From Chloroflexota bacterium (GTDB lineage Bacteria > Chloroflexota > UBA5177 > JANWHV01), in contig JAICHN010000069.1 of assembly GCA_025924845.1 (NCBI GenBank), positions 1 to 15,974 on the forward strand: a stretch of 15,974 bases of DNA, given 5' to 3'. The notes under the pieces are model-generated. The model saw only the letters and a program-made list of their open reading frames with translations, searched no databases and was not told the DNA's origin. Made by a program: the position numbers and the translations under genes. Positions within the stretch are counted from its first letter, which is position 1; each line of letters opens with the position of its first letter. Below are positions 15,336 to 15,974 of the stretch, piece after piece.

Positions 15336-15780
15336 TTACGAGTTCCAAAGAGGTCGACTACAGATTGCCCGTGCCGCCTCATGCTGAAGGATAGCGCAGG
15401 CACGCTGGACAGGCGCTGCCGGCTTGTACGGTCGGTGCTGCGCTGCCAGGGCATCGAAGATGCCGGCGATGGTTCTCATTCGCGCCTGAACTGGAATCGC
15501 CTCGCCTGCGAATTGGCGCGGATATCCTGTACCATCCAGCTTTTCGTAGTAAGCTGCCGCGATATCGGGGACCGCCTGCGGGCCACGAGTCCAGGGAAGC
15601 TGAATCTAAAAAAGTTGAAGCTGTGTGACTGAATTTCTTCAATTCCCTCGTCGTCCAGGGTGCCCCGGTGTATGCGCAAACCGTGTAGTTCGGCTTCCAG
15701 CAAGACGGGTGCCGAAAGTAGCAGTTCTCGGCAATCATGGCTGCATACTGAAACCGGTTTCGGATCAGTTCGAGTTGCCG
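15336..15780 (-). pseudogene. Decayed HD-GYP domain protein (C-terminal remnant)
   Basis: HD-GYP proteins are phosphodiesterases, mostly for c-di-GMP. Three minus-strand frames each carry adjoining pieces of one domain. About 15780-15724 reads RQLELIRNRFQYAAMIAEN. About 15732-15610 reads LLEAELHGLRIHRGTLDDEG, then IEEIQSHSFNFF. About 15582-15336 reads LPWTRGPQAVPDIAAAYYEK, then LDGTGYPRQFAGEAIPVQAR and AGIFDALAAQHRPYKPA, ending at TAA 15338-15336. The order and spacing match a real HD-GYP C-terminus, so at least two frameshifts have occurred, one near 15730 and one near the A6 run at 15608-15613; a TAG sits at the second junction. The usual HHE before DGxGYP reads YYE, losing two metal-ligand histidines. 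The HD half is absent. The identification is by eye, from the DGTGYP core. Confidence 0.7.
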
Positions 15781-15904
15781 CTAATTGGCACAGATCCGGG
15801 GGGCATCTCACCTCCGGCATCGCTGCACGTGAGCGGGCCGCTGGAGAGGCACGGGAGCGCCGGCAACCCAGACGACAGAGAGCAGGAGGGAATGTGGCAC
15901 ATCG
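15781..15904. other. Intergenic stretch without a recognisable gene
   Basis: Both strands were read; only short frames without family signatures appear. It lies where the missing HD half of the decayed HD-GYP gene should be, so it may be fully degraded coding DNA or foreign sequence brought in by a deletion. Together with 15228-15335, nothing codes here with confidence. Confidence 0.4.
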
Positions 15905-15956
15905 AGACAGATCGCTATGGCGGAGCGGGCAGGCGCCCCACCATAGCGATCTGTCT
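15905..15956. repeat. 16-bp perfect inverted repeat (long hairpin) at the right edge
   Basis: AGACAGATCGCTATGG (15905-15920) and CCATAGCGATCTGTCT (15941-15956) are perfect inverted copies around a 20-nt centre. Past one C/A mismatch the centre pairs further as GGAGCG (15922-15927) with CGCCCC (15934-15939), with one A/C mismatch. No T run follows on either strand within the window. It could end transcription of a gene lying to the right, or be a mobile or operator palindrome; the window ends 18 nt later. Confidence 0.7.
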
Positions 15957-15974
15957 GGACAGGATCGACTGGCC

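Noticed and set aside
13237..15761. The 15-mer ACTGAAACCGGTTTC, containing a 12-bp palindrome, occurs at 13237-13251 and at 15747-15761
   Set aside because: Both copies code on the minus strand for Asn-Arg-Phe-Gln in unrelated proteins (the GT4 enzyme and the HD-GYP remnant). With only two copies, chance and shared codon choice explain it better than a regulatory repeat.
15379..15820. Overlapping minus-strand open frames of 119 and 114 codons as intact hypothetical genes
   Set aside because: Each frame carries only part of an HD-GYP domain, and the parts join across frames, so they are fragments of one decayed gene.

Overview
The window is GC-rich DNA with many GTG starts and dense gene packing. 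The run yqeY - 7TM-HD phosphodiesterase - ybeY - small diacylglycerol/undecaprenol kinase is typical of Gram-positive-type bacteria and of Chloroflexota and relatives. That placement is an inference from gene order and protein style; no rRNA or tRNA is present to confirm it.

Layout. (1) 1-671, minus: N-terminal 223 codons of lysyl-tRNA synthetase, running off the left edge. (2) 672-919: divergent intergenic region with a promoter for the plus-strand genes. (3) 920-4428, plus: a housekeeping run of YqeY-like protein, membrane HD phosphodiesterase (PgpH type), YbeY endoribonuclease and DgkA-type lipid kinase; the last three genes overlap. (4) 4429-4681: 253-nt leader rich in inverted repeats. 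(5) 4682-7427, plus: a complete ABC importer (ATPase, permease, NMT1/THI5-type binding protein), closed by a near-perfect 19-bp hairpin. (6) 7529-10468, plus: a phytoene-desaturase-like FAD oxidoreductase and a CodA/AtzC-type amidohydrolase 18 nt apart. (7) 10590-12239, plus: an unaccompanied family-5 (peptide-type) solute-binding protein. (8) 12263-15221, minus: a GT4 glycosyltransferase translationally coupled to a GT-C-like polytopic membrane protein. (9) 15222-15974: no intact gene, but a decayed HD-GYP remnant and a 16-bp perfect inverted repeat at the right edge.

The part most likely to hold something undescribed is 4500-10470. A structured leader precedes an importer of the nitrate/sulfonate/thiamine-precursor type, followed by an FAD oxidoreductase and an amidohydrolase of the cytosine deaminase superfamily. 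This looks like uptake and catabolism or salvage of a small N-containing, possibly heterocyclic compound. The amidohydrolase keeps the metal site but has changed several positions that contact cytosine in E. coli CodA, so the substrate is open. No CRISPR array, transposase, tRNA or phage gene was found.
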